Part shown: one piece after another, positions 8,207 through 18,039 of the stretch | Layout: each line of letters starts with the position of its first letter | Position numbering within the stretch: position 1 is the first letter of the stretch | NCBI GenBank assembly: GCA_903939845.1 | Contig: CAJAIJ010000018.1 | Span: forward strand, 148,219-212,218 | Reading direction: 5' to 3' | DNA: 64,000 nt | Source: an uncultured Solirubrobacterales bacterium | GTDB lineage: Bacteria > Actinomycetota > Thermoleophilia > Solirubrobacterales > 70-9 | Translations under genes and position numbers: made by a program | Notes under the pieces: model-generated | The model's database searches: none | What the model saw: only the letters and a program-made list of their open reading frames with translations | Told to the model about the DNA's origin: nothing

Positions 8207-10245
8207 CGCACCCCCACCATGGTCGCCAGCGTTGCCTCGACCACGCTCGAGGAATTCGGTATCGCGGCCTGTTCGAGGGGGCGCGAATAGGGCATCGGCA
8301 CGTCGGCCCCGGCCACCCGCTGGACAGGGGCGTCGAGGTGATCGAAGGCCTGCTCGGTGATCAGGGTCGAGAGGTTGGCGCCCACCCCTCCGTGAGGCCA
8401 GCCCTCCTCGACGATCACGGCACGGTTGGTCTTCTTCACGGAATCGAGGATGGTGTCGAGGTCGAGTGGCCGGAGCGTTCTGGGATCGATCACCTCGGCC
8501 TCGATCCCGTGCACGTCGGAGAGGATCCCTGCCGCCTCTTCTGCCACATGGGCCATCTTCAGGATCCCGACGATCGTCACGTCGGACCCTTCCCGCCGGA
8601 TCGCGGCCTTGCCGAAGGGAACGAGGTGCTCGCCGTCCGGCACCTCACCCTTCACCGAGTAGAGGCTCTCGTGCTCGAGAAAGATCACCGGGTTGTCGTC
8701 CCGGATCGCCGACTTCAACAGGCCTTTGGCATCGGCCGCGGTCGAAGGGCAGGCGACCAGCAGGCCGGGGACATGGAGGAACAGGGCCTCGAAACTGTGG
8801 GAGTGGGTGGGGCCGAGCTGGTGACCGCCGCCGCCCGGCATCCTGACGACCATCGGGACCCGGACCTGGCCGTTGAACATGTAGGGGATCGTCGCCGCGT
8901 GGTTGACGATCTGGTCGAAGGCGAGCAGGGAGAAGTTCACGGTCATCAGCTCTACCACCGGCCTGAGACCGGCCATCGCGGCCCCGATCCCGAGGCCGAC
9001 GAGCGAATTCTCCGAGATCGGCGTATCCACCACCCTGCCCTCACCGAACTCCTCGAGCAGGCCCTCGGTCACCTTGAAGGCCCCCTGAAAGACGGCCACG
9101 TCCTCCCCGAGGACGAAGACGTCGGGGTCCCTCCGCATCTCCTCGGACATCGCCTGCCCCAAGGCCTCCCGCTGTCTGATCTCGGTAGTCGCCGGCATCT
9201 CGTTTCCGAGGAGGGATCCCTCGTCCTCGGCACGCCAGCCCTCGTTCTCCCCGAGTACGTAGAGCCCGTCGTACAGTGAGTCGGGCGTCGGTTCGGGGGA
9301 GGCATCTGCAGAGGCCACGGCCTCTCCGACCGACCGGTCGGCCTCTTCCCTGAGTTGCTCGACATCGCTCTCGGAAAACAATCCTTCCCCGACACAGCGA
9401 CGGGCGAAGCTCTCGATCGGGTCGAGCTTCCGCCACTCCTCGACTTCGGCTTTATCCCGGTAGACCTCGGGATCGGCTGCGGAGTGCCCGCGAAAGCGGT
9501 AGGTGAAGGCCTCGACCAGGGTCGGCCGCTTCTCTTCCCGGGCGATCTCGAGGTGGCGGGCGACGCACTCCCGAACCGCGACCACGTCCATCCCGTCCAC
9601 CCGCTCGCCGGTTACCCCGTAGCCCTCCGCCTTATGCGAGAGCTCGGTCTCGGCCGAATGGCGTTCCACCGCGGTCCCCATCCCGTAGAGGTTGTTCTCG
9701 AGCAGGAAGACGACCGGAAGATCCCAGAGTGCGGCCAGGTTCATCGTCTCGCCGAAGTTCCCGGTGTTGGAGGCTCCGTCACCGAACATGCAGACGGTGA
9801 CGTCGTCCTCGCCCCGGTATCGGGTCGCGAATGCCAGTCCGGCGGCGATCGGGAGGTTTCCCCCGACGATTCCGAAGCCGCCCATGAACCTCCGTTCACC
9901 GTCGAAGACGTGCATCGAGCCGCCGCGGCCGCCGCTGGTCCCGCCCACGCGGCCGAACAGCTCGGCCATCACCCGCCCTGGCGGGGTCCCGCGAGCGATC
10001 GCATGACCGTGGGTCCGGTAGGTCCCGATCAGGTAGTCGTCGGGCTGCATCACCGAGGCCGTACCGACGATCGTCGCCTCCTCGCCGATCGCGAGGTGGA
10101 GGAATCCGCCGGCCTTTGCCCGCTGGTACTGACGGCCGGCCTCTTCCTCGAACCGCCGGATCAGGATCATCTGTCCGAGCAGCTCTAACGCCGTCTCGCG
10201 ATCGAGGGCGCCCGAAATGCCCGGTGAGTCTGCGGATTCCTTCAT
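8203..10245 (-). CDS. 2-oxo acid (pyruvate) dehydrogenase E1, alpha and beta subunits fused
   Basis: 680 residues. The N-terminal half is a complete E1-alpha: TPP motif starting at MFGDGASNTGNFGE and ending in ENNLYG, and the RFRGHSAADPEVYR loop. After a linker near residue 330-360 comes a complete E1-beta (GEDVAVFQGAFKVTEGL, ELMTVNFSLLAFDQIVN, VIVEEGWPHGGVGA). In most bacteria these are two genes (pdhA and pdhB). ATG 10245 is preferred to the longer frame from 10362, because the extension would overlap the lpd stop and is not family-like. TAAGGT lies 7 nt before the ATG, so a separate promoter after lpd is possible. Acetoin or branched-chain substrates are alternatives. Confidence 0.92.
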   Translation of the reverse strand: MKESADSPGISGALDRETALELLGQMILIRRFEEEAGRQYQRAKAGGFLHLAIGEEATIVGTASVMQPDDYLIGTYRTHGHAIARGTPPGRVMAELFGRVGGTSGGRGGSMHVFDGERRFMGGFGIVGGNLPIAAGLAFATRYRGEDDVTVCMFGDGASNTGNFGETMNLAALWDLPVVFLLENNLYGMGTAVERHSAETELSHKAEGYGVTGERVDGMDVVAVRECVARHLEIAREEKRPTLVEAFTYRFRGHSAADPEVYRDKAEVEEWRKLDPIESFARRCVGEGLFSESDVEQLREEADRSVGEAVASADASPEPTPDSLYDGLYVLGENEGWRAEDEGSLLGNEMPATTEIRQREALGQAMSEEMRRDPDVFVLGEDVAVFQGAFKVTEGLLEEFGEGRVVDTPISENSLVGLGIGAAMAGLRPVVELMTVNFSLLAFDQIVNHAATIPYMFNGQVRVPMVVRMPGGGGHQLGPTHSHSFEALFLHVPGLLVACPSTAADAKGLLKSAIRDDNPVIFLEHESLYSVKGEVPDGEHLVPFGKAAIRREGSDVTIVGILKMAHVAEEAAGILSDVHGIEAEVIDPRTLRPLDLDTILDSVKKTNRAVIVEEGWPHGGVGANLSTLITEQAFDHLDAPVQRVAGADVPMPYSRPLEQAAIPNSSSVVEATLATMVGVR

Positions 10246-10252
10246 CGGGCCA

Positions 10253-10258
10253 ACCTTA
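10253..10258 (-). promoter_or_regulatory. Candidate -10 box before the E1 gene
   Basis: TAAGGT on the minus strand, 7 nt before ATG 10245, in the 76-bp gap after lpd. It could also act as a weak ribosome site through AAGG, so the promoter reading is tentative. Confidence 0.25.
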
Positions 10259-10321
10259 CCGAGCGCCTTGAGCCTCCCGTGAGAGGCCCGGTAAGGGTCA
10301 GCAGTAATGGCCCTTCGGGGA

Positions 10322-11695
10322 TCAGGCGTGTGTGGCCCAGCCGTCGACGGCCCGGGCGGCATCCAGAATCGCCTCGGAGATCGTCGGGTGGGGGTGGGTC
10401 ATCCGGGCCAGCTCCTGGTAGCCACCCTCCAGTGCCATCACGGCGACCAGCTCCGGGATCATGTCGCAGGCCCTGTTGCCGACGATGTGGGCCCCGATGA
10501 TCTCGCCGAACTCGGGGTCGACCACGAGCTTGACCATTCCGTCGCGATCGCGATATACCGATCCGGCACCGACGCCGCCGAGCTTGAACTTGGCCGTCTT
10601 GATGTCCAGGCCGGCCTCCTTCGCTTCGGCCTCCGTAAGGCCGACGCTCGCGACCTGGGGGTGACAGAAGGTGCCGGCCGGAATCAGGTCCCGATCGAGC
10701 GGGTGGACCGGCTGTCCCCCGATCGCCTCGGCCGCCACGATCCCCTCTTCCATCGCCTTGTGGGCCAGGGCCGGGCCGGGGGTGAGGTCTCCGATCGCGT
10801 AGACCTTGGGGTTGGAGGTCGCCTGGTCTTCCCCGACCGCGATCTTCCCGGTGTCGTCGTCGAGTGCGATACCGGCGTCGGCAAGTCCGAGAGCATCCAC
10901 ATCGGGCCGCCGGCCGCCGGCGATGACCAGGTAGTCGACCTCGGCCGTGTTGTCGCCGTAGGTGAGCTTGACCGAGTCCGGTCCGGGCTCGACGTTCTCG
11001 ACCGGGGTCCCCGTCGAGATCTCGATCCCCTGCTTCTTGAAGACTCTCTCGACGACCCGGACCACGTCCTTGTCGTCGGCCGGGAGGATCTGGTCGAGCA
11101 TCTCGATCAGGATCACCTCGGTCCCGTATCGGATGTAGGCCGAGGCGATCTCGGCGCCCGAGGCACCGGCACCGGCGACCGCGATCTTCTTCGGCTGTTC
11201 GGGCAGTGACCAGGCACCCCAGGTGTCGACGACCCTCTCCGAGAACTCGGTTCCCGGGATCGGCTGGGCTACCGAACCGGTCGCGAGGATCACCTTGTCG
11301 GCTCCGTAGACCGTGTCGCCCACCTTCACATCGGCGTCCGCGGTGAGGCTGCCTTCACCCTCGATGTAGGTGATCGAGTTCTTGTCGAAGAGCATCTTGA
11401 TCCCCGACTCGAGGCCTTCCGAGACATCGGTCCGCCTCCCTGCGAGTGCGTCCCAGTCCAGCTCCAGACCGGACGTCTTGACCCCGATTTCGGCACCGTT
11501 TCGCGCCTCGTCGAGGACCTCGGCGGTATGCAGCATCGTCTTGGCCGGGATGCAGGCGTAGTTCAGACAGCGTCCACCGGCCTTGTCCTTCTCGACCACT
11601 GCCGTCTTCAGGCCGAGCTGGGCCGCCCTGATGGCGGCGACGTAGCCTCCCGGCCCGCCACCGATTACAACCAGATCAAACCTGTCTTCAGCCAT
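10322..11695 (-). CDS. lpd: Dihydrolipoyl dehydrogenase (E3)
   Basis: 457 residues, full length. E3 reoxidises dihydrolipoamide on E2 with FAD and NAD. FAD-binding motif VVIGGGPGGYVAAIRAAQLG is at the N-terminus; the redox disulfide is in GGRCLNYACIPAK (C-x4-C as in the family); the NAD-binding motif is AVAGAGASGAEIA; and the C-terminal His-Glu pair is in HPHPTISEA. It is the first gene of the pyruvate dehydrogenase/lipoate operon, and TAACCT lies 9 nt before the ATG. It may also serve other 2-oxo acid complexes or the glycine cleavage system. Confidence 0.96.
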   Translation of the reverse strand: MAEDRFDLVVIGGGPGGYVAAIRAAQLGLKTAVVEKDKAGGRCLNYACIPAKTMLHTAEVLDEARNGAEIGVKTSGLELDWDALAGRRTDVSEGLESGIKMLFDKNSITYIEGEGSLTADADVKVGDTVYGADKVILATGSVAQPIPGTEFSERVVDTWGAWSLPEQPKKIAVAGAGASGAEIASAYIRYGTEVILIEMLDQILPADDKDVVRVVERVFKKQGIEISTGTPVENVEPGPDSVKLTYGDNTAEVDYLVIAGGRRPDVDALGLADAGIALDDDTGKIAVGEDQATSNPKVYAIGDLTPGPALAHKAMEEGIVAAEAIGGQPVHPLDRDLIPAGTFCHPQVASVGLTEAEAKEAGLDIKTAKFKLGGVGAGSVYRDRDGMVKLVVDPEFGEIIGAHIVGNRACDMIPELVAVMALEGGYQELARMTHPHPTISEAILDAARAVDGWATHA

Positions 11696-11704
11696 CTCGC
11701 GGCG

Positions 11705-11710
11705 AGGTTA
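11705..11710 (-). promoter_or_regulatory. Candidate -10 box for lpd
   Basis: TAACCT ends 9 nt before ATG 11695 on the minus strand; only a weak GAG ribosome site intervenes. It would drive the pyruvate dehydrogenase/lipoate operon. Confidence 0.3.
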
Positions 11711-11760
11711 TCGGACCGACCGACTCGGAAGGGGAGCCGGATTTGGCCGCCCGCTGGCTC

Positions 11761-12258
11761 TCACCCGGAACCGGGCCGCTGCGGCATCTGCAACCGGGCC
11801 ATGGCCTTGACCATGAACCAGAACATCGCCCCCAGGAAGACCGTGAGGACGAGAGTGCTGAGCATCTGGAGCAGAGTTCCTGCCAGGACCAGGCCGGCGA
11901 CCGAGGCCAGGATGAAGAGCAGGAGTAGCGCCTGGAATCCGAGCGCCGCCCAGTACTTCGCTCGCCAGAGCCCCCATGCCATCAGTGTCATGATCGCGGC
12001 CGTCCCGACGAGCTGGACCATGTTCGGCTTCGAGCCGTTTACCTCGGCATCGGTGAAAAGGGCAACCCCGGTCGAGGCCCAGAAGATCATCGCCACTACG
12101 GCCGAGAAGATCGCCCCGACCGTGATTACGGTCGGTCTCTCTCCCGGAGACAGTGGCTTCAATGCCTCCCGAACCTTCCGGTTCTTCTCCTCTGCCTTGG
12201 AGTAACCGGCTGCCATCCGGTCTCTGGGGTCGCCGCCGCTGTCCTTCGGATCAGCCAC
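11761..12258 (-). CDS. Four-pass membrane protein of unknown function downstream of thiE
   Basis: 165 residues from GTG 12258. The start is supported by GAGGTGG six bases upstream and an 8-bp overlap with the thiE stop; ATG 12216 is the alternative. A charged cytoplasmic N-terminus (SKAEEKNRKVREALKPL) is followed by four hydrophobic segments, e.g. VITVGAIFSAVVAMIFWAS and KYWAALGFQALLLLFILASV, and a short basic tail. I do not recognise the family. Co-translation with thiE suggests co-expression but not necessarily a thiamine role; a transporter would usually have more segments. Confidence 0.75.
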   Translation of the reverse strand: MADPKDSGGDPRDRMAAGYSKAEEKNRKVREALKPLSPGERPTVITVGAIFSAVVAMIFWASTGVALFTDAEVNGSKPNMVQLVGTAAIMTLMAWGLWRAKYWAALGFQALLLLFILASVAGLVLAGTLLQMLSTLVLTVFLGAMFWFMVKAMARLQMPQRPGSG

Positions 12259-12943
12259 CGGGTGCCACCTCGCTCCCGACCGACGCAAAGGCGCGTCGGA
12301 GCGAGGCTGCCGTCGCGGCCGGGTCGGCCGAGTCTCTTATCGCCCGGACCACACAGAGCCGCCTGGCTCCAGCCTGGAGGACGTCCTCGACATTGGAGGC
12401 ATCGATCCCGCCGATCGCGAAGAAGGGGAGAGGGACGGTCCGGGCCGCGAAGGAGACGAGGTCCAGACCTGTCGCAGGCCTTCCCTCCTTGGTCGGGGTC
12501 TCCCAGACCGGTCCGGTACTCAGGTAGTCCATTCCCCCGGTCTCGAGCGCCGAGCGGACCTGGTCTTCGGAGTGGGTCGAGAGGCCGATCAGCATCTCGC
12601 TGCCGACGATGCCCCGGGCCTCTTCGATCGAGATGTCGTCCTGGCCGACGTGGACCCCGTCGGCTCCGACCTGAACTGCGATCTCGGGGTCGTCATTGAT
12701 CAGGAACGGGACGGCGTAGGTGTCGGCGAGGCGACGGAAGGTCTGTGCGGCCCGGTCGATCAGGCGGCGGTCGTTCGACTTCTCCCTGAGCTGGATGATG
12801 TCGACCCCGCCGTCGAGAGCGGACCTGAGAAGGGGCTCGGGATCGTCACCGTTGGGCATCGCATCACAGACGAAGTAGAGCCTGGCCGTCCGGAGGCGCT
12901 CCCGTCGGAGTGCCCCGGCTCCCGATGCCGTTCCGTAGTCCAT
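12251..12943 (-). CDS. thiE: Thiamine-phosphate synthase
   Basis: 230 residues. ThiE joins HMP-diphosphate and thiazole phosphate to give thiamine phosphate. Family marks are VDIIQLREKSNDRR, the FLINDDPEIAVQVGADGVHVGQ region, the phosphate loop GLSTHS and the C-terminal FFAIGGIDASN. ATG 12943 is preferred to a longer frame because the family begins near LYFVCD and the upstream sequence looks intergenic. AATACT lies 6 nt before the ATG. The gene is divergent from the riboswitch-controlled thiO-thiSG genes, and no riboswitch is seen on its own strand, so the two units may be regulated differently. Confidence 0.95.
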   Translation of the reverse strand: MDYGTASGAGALRRERLRTARLYFVCDAMPNGDDPEPLLRSALDGGVDIIQLREKSNDRRLIDRAAQTFRRLADTYAVPFLINDDPEIAVQVGADGVHVGQDDISIEEARGIVGSEMLIGLSTHSEDQVRSALETGGMDYLSTGPVWETPTKEGRPATGLDLVSFAARTVPLPFFAIGGIDASNVEDVLQAGARRLCVVRAIRDSADPAATAASLRRAFASVGSEVAPGG

Positions 12944-12949
12944 ACACCA

Positions 12950-12955
12950 AGTATT
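12950..12955 (-). promoter_or_regulatory. Candidate -10 box for leaderless thiE
   Basis: AATACT on the minus strand, 6 nt before ATG 12943, with no Shine-Dalgarno sequence. The short distance leaves no room for a leader riboswitch on thiE. Confidence 0.35.
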
Positions 12956-13002
12956 CCAGCGTTCGACCGGTCCTAGATGGCGGCCCCGATAGGATCGGAC
13001 CG

Positions 13003-13121
13003 ACCCGCGGGAGCCCCGGTGCGAGTTTGCGTTCCGCACGTCGGGCTGAGAGGGCGGCACGACCGCCGACCGCCAGAACCTGATCCGGATCATGCCGGCG
13101 CAAGGGAAGGGCTCCGCGGGT
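13003..13121 (+). promoter_or_regulatory. TPP riboswitch (THI element)
   Basis: The conserved thiamine-pyrophosphate aptamer is readable: CTGAGAGGGCGG at about 13045-13056 and ACCTGATCCGGATCATG from about 13078, ending in GGCGCAAGGGAAG. A closing P1 stem pairs 13003-13016 with 13109-13121 with one bulged base. Position, directly upstream of thiO, fits control of thiazole synthesis by TPP. The 3' strand of P1 is also complementary to the thiO ribosome site (13142-13149). Confidence 0.93.
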
Positions 13122-13152
13122 TCGTTCGAAGCAACTGAGACCGGAGCCCGGA

Positions 13153-15298
<2,146 letters not shown>

Positions 15299-15316
15299 CC
15301 GAGCACCCCGGCTGGC

Positions 15317-15727
15317 CTACTTGAGCCGATCGGGCGGGATCGGGGGGAGATCGTCGGGGTCGGAGGTGAACTGCTCACCGACCTCCTTGCTGCCGAGCAG
15401 CTGTTCCCTGTGCCTCACGGCGTCGCCGTAGTAGGCCGACCGGTAAGGGGTCCCCGAGCTGCCGATCAGGTGCATGTGCTCCTCGAGTTCGACCGGATCC
15501 CGTCCGAAGAGCAGCAGCCCGATCCCGTTTCCGTGGGCCGGCTCTGCCACCAGCATGCAGGTCAGCCAGGTGTGGCCCGTCCCCTCGGCAACCCGGCCGT
15601 ATGCACCGGTCGCCTCGTCCTCGTCATCGAAGAGGCGGCAGACGAAATGGAAGATCTCGCCGTCCACATCGACCTCGACCGGTTCGAGATCCTCACCTGC
15701 CTCGCCATCTGATTCCGCTTCGGTCAT
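15317..15727 (-). CDS. Acidic hypothetical protein
   Basis: 136 residues from ATG 15727; the longer frame would run into the tRNA-Lys gene. The N-terminus is acidic (TEAESDGEAGEDLEP), followed by a compact domain with beta-strand-like stretches (EVDVDGEIFHFVCRLF, GHTWLTCMLVAEP) and the conserved-looking segment SSGTPYRSAYYGDAVRHREQ. I do not recognise a family. There is no signal peptide or membrane segment. It is convergent with thiSG and alone on its strand after a tRNA. Confidence 0.72.
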   Translation of the reverse strand: MTEAESDGEAGEDLEPVEVDVDGEIFHFVCRLFDDEDEATGAYGRVAEGTGHTWLTCMLVAEPAHGNGIGLLLFGRDPVELEEHMHLIGSSGTPYRSAYYGDAVRHREQLLGSKEVGEQFTSDPDDLPPIPPDRLK

Positions 15728-15770
15728 GGTCGCCTCTCCGGGTTCTGGTCGATGGTGCTTCGCCGGTCGA

Positions 15771-15844
15771 TGCCCCCGGTCGGATTCGAACCGACGACTC
15801 ACAGGTTAAAAGCCTGCAGCTCTAACCAGCTGAGCTACGGGGGC
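15771..15844 (-). tRNA. tRNA-Lys (anticodon UUU)
   Basis: 74 nt on the minus strand. The acceptor arms GCCCCCG and CGGGGGC pair fully; the D arm, the anticodon loop CTTTTAA (anticodon UUU) on a GCAGG/CCTGT stem, and the T arm with GGTTCGAATCC are all present. The discriminator is A and no CCA is encoded. Confidence 0.95.
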
Positions 15845-15898
15845 ACCCCAATCTTGCCATTACGCGGCCGACCGAGCCCCGCAGGCGACAGAGATTCC

Positions 15899-16513
15899 TC
15901 AGGCCTTCGTGGGGCAGACGTCGATCAGGGTCTCGGTCAGGGAGATCGCGCCCTGGATGTCGGGCTCGCGTTCGGCCGCGATATTTGCCCAGACGAGGGC
16001 TGCGGTGCTCATCTCGATCGCGTCGATGATGTTCTCCGGGACCTCCCGTTCGGGAAGGTGCTCGACGACCAGGCTCGAGATCAGCACCTTCGATTGAGTT
16101 GCCACCTTGCCTCTGCGATCGAGCAGGAGCCGCATGGTCAGGGCCGGCTCACGGCTCGCAAAGTCGCTGAGGGGAGAGGAGGCCGAGGCGATGTCGAGGA
16201 AGCGGGTGAAGATGTCGATCAGGCGGTCCTTCCCGGTGCCGGTCGCCTGGCTTTCGACGGCCTCGAACCATTCGACGACCAGGCCCGCGAAGACCTCCTC
16301 GATCAGCTCTTCACGTTCGCCGACCCAGCGGTAGAGGGTCGTCCGCCCGATCCCGAGATCCTGAGCCAGGGTCCGCATCTCGATCCTCTCGCCCTGGAGG
16401 AACCGGGCTCTGGCCAGATCGATTGCATCCTCGGGCGAGGCCTTGCGGAACGAGGGAACGGCCTCGGTCGGGACTTCGTCTTCTGGCGATCCCGTTTGGG
16501 TCTCTGCCTTCAC
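15899..16513 (-). CDS. TetR-family regulator, QsdR-like
   Basis: 204 residues. The N-terminal helix-turn-helix reads RTLAQDLGIGRTTLYRWVGER near residues 47-67, and the remainder is an all-helical ligand/dimer domain resembling the QsdR subgroup of TetR regulators. It is divergent from a cytochrome P450 with 169 bp between the starts, which contains several AT-richer inverted repeats. The likely role is local repression of the P450 gene and of itself, with an unknown lipophilic effector; this is inference from layout. Confidence 0.88.
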   Translation of the reverse strand: MKAETQTGSPEDEVPTEAVPSFRKASPEDAIDLARARFLQGERIEMRTLAQDLGIGRTTLYRWVGEREELIEEVFAGLVVEWFEAVESQATGTGKDRLIDIFTRFLDIASASSPLSDFASREPALTMRLLLDRRGKVATQSKVLISSLVVEHLPEREVPENIIDAIEMSTAALVWANIAAEREPDIQGAISLTETLIDVCPTKA

Positions 16514-16533
16514 GGGACGATCCTATGGCATCG

Positions 16534-16613
16534 GGAACATATGGAAGAAACCGACCGAATGGAACGGACTTTGCTTGCGGTTGGAATGAACCATTAGACA
16601 GGAATGTTCCATT
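16534..16613. promoter_or_regulatory. Cluster of inverted repeats between the TetR and P450 genes
   Basis: GGAACAT at 16534-16540 is mirrored by ATGTTCC at 16604-16610. AATGGAAC at 16558-16565 is mirrored by GTTCCATT at 16606-16613. A small palindrome AATGAACCATT is at 16585-16595, and GGAA-TG-TTCC at 16601-16610. The shared core GGAAC/GTTCC in a divergent TetR promoter region is what a TetR operator would look like. Confidence 0.4.
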
Positions 16614-16682
16614 TGCTCTATCTTTTCGTCGTAACCAAAGGCAGCTGTTGCTGCTCCTCCAGTTCGGGAGGAGAGGGAGAAG

Positions 16683-17933
16683 ATGTCAACGATTGCTGAA
16701 ACCGATATTTCGGACCTCGACGTGAGCGACCTCTCGCTCTGGAAGGAGGGACCCCCGCACGAGGTCTTTCGGGATCTTCGCGATCGGGACCTGCACTTTT
16801 CGGCCCTCAGTGACTTTCCGAACGAGACCGGCTTCTGGTCCGTCGTCAGGTATGACGACATCGCGACGGTCGGCCGCGACTGGGAGACCTTCTCCTCCAA
16901 CCGGAGCATCCTCCTGGTCAACAGCGTCGCAGCCGAGCCGGGAGCCCCCGACCCGATGGACCTCGGGGCGAACATGATGATTACCCAGGACCCGCCCCGG
17001 CACGATCGGCTGAAGGCCCTGGTCCAGCGCGAGTTCACCCCGAGGAAGGCTCTCGACCACGCCGACCGGATGAGAGAGATCATCAACGCGGTCTGGGACC
17101 GGGCGATCGAAAGTCACCCTGATGGACGGATCGACCTCGTCCAGGACGTCGGTATCCACGTCCCGGCCATGGTGATCGGGGACATGCTCGGCGTGCCACG
17201 GGAGGATGCCGAGCAGCTGGTCGATTGGACCAACCGGACCTCTGCCTTCGAGGACCCCCGGCTGGTGCCGGATCTGTCGGACCTCCTGGTGGCCCTGGAG
17301 GAGTTCGTTCCCTACGTGGATGCGATGGTCACCGAGCGCGCGAAGTGCCCGATGCACGACCTGACCACGGCCTTCATCGAGGCCGAAGTCGACGGTGAGA
17401 AGCTGAGCCACGAAGAGGTCCTGATGTTCTTCTTCCTCCTGATGGTGGCCGGAAACGACTCGACCCGAGCCACCTTCACCTCTGGCATGAAGAGCCTGAT
17501 GGAGGATCCGGAGCAGATGGAGCTGGTTCGGTCCGGAGCAGTTCCCCTGGAGCAGGTGGTCGAGGAGTTCGTCCGGTTCCATCCGGCTTTTGCCTACATG
17601 CGCCGCACCGCAACAAGGGATGTCGAGCTCAGGGGTGCCGAGATCAAGGCCGGCGACAAGCTTGCTCTCTGGTACGTGTCGGGCAATCGGGACGAGAGGG
17701 TCTTCGACGATCCGAACCGGTTCGACGTCAGGCGCGAGCCGAACCCCCACCAGGGCTTCGGTGGCGGAGGCAGGCACTTCTGCCTCGGTGCCGGTCTGGC
17801 CAGGGTAGAGATGAAGATCTGGATCGAGGAGACCCTGAAGCGGTTCGAGTCCCTCGAGCTCGATGGCCCGACCGAGAGGCTCTCATCCACCTTCCTGAAT
17901 CAGTGGTGGAAGATCCCGGTCAAGGTTTCCTGA
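16683..17933 (+). CDS. Cytochrome P450
   Basis: 416 residues, a soluble bacterial P450. The I-helix oxygen-binding segment is LMVAGNDSTRATF, the ExxR motif is in VEEFVRF, and the heme-binding loop is GFGGGGRHFCLGAGLAR with the thiolate Cys. The FGGGG-HFCLG form is typical of actinobacterial P450s acting on terpenoid, sterol or fatty-acid methyl groups (CYP124/125/142-like), so a lipid substrate is plausible but unproven. A ribosome site GAGAGGGAGAAG directly precedes the ATG. No ferredoxin or ferredoxin reductase gene is adjacent, so redox partners are elsewhere. Probably controlled by the divergent TetR regulator. Confidence 0.94.
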   Translation: MSTIAETDISDLDVSDLSLWKEGPPHEVFRDLRDRDLHFSALSDFPNETGFWSVVRYDDIATVGRDWETFSSNRSILLVNSVAAEPGAPDPMDLGANMMITQDPPRHDRLKALVQREFTPRKALDHADRMREIINAVWDRAIESHPDGRIDLVQDVGIHVPAMVIGDMLGVPREDAEQLVDWTNRTSAFEDPRLVPDLSDLLVALEEFVPYVDAMVTERAKCPMHDLTTAFIEAEVDGEKLSHEEVLMFFFLLMVAGNDSTRATFTSGMKSLMEDPEQMELVRSGAVPLEQVVEEFVRFHPAFAYMRRTATRDVELRGAEIKAGDKLALWYVSGNRDERVFDDPNRFDVRREPNPHQGFGGGGRHFCLGAGLARVEMKIWIEETLKRFESLELDGPTERLSSTFLNQWWKIPVKVS

Positions 17934-17943
17934 GGGCCGCTGA

Positions 17944-18022
17944 CAAGGCGAAGCATCGCTTACCCCGCCGGCCGCACAGCGGAGCGAAAACCGGCTCTTC
18001 ACGAACCCGGTCGTTCGCCTTG
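17944..18022. terminator. Possible terminator structure between convergent P450 and purH
   Basis: CAAGGCGAA at 17944-17952 and TTCGCCTTG at 18014-18022 are perfect inverted repeats enclosing GC-rich sequence with further self-complementarity. No U-run follows, so intrinsic termination is uncertain. Confidence 0.25.
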
Positions 18023-18039
18023 CGACCGACCGGCCTTAT

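Noticed and set aside
10246..10362. Extended N-terminus of E1
   Set aside because: Overlaps the lpd stop and lacks E1 similarity; ATG 10245 gives a normal start.
12944..13002. Second riboswitch on the thiE strand
   Set aside because: The region upstream of thiE is short, lacks the CTGAGA and CCTGAT elements on that strand, and has a -10-like box close to the start.
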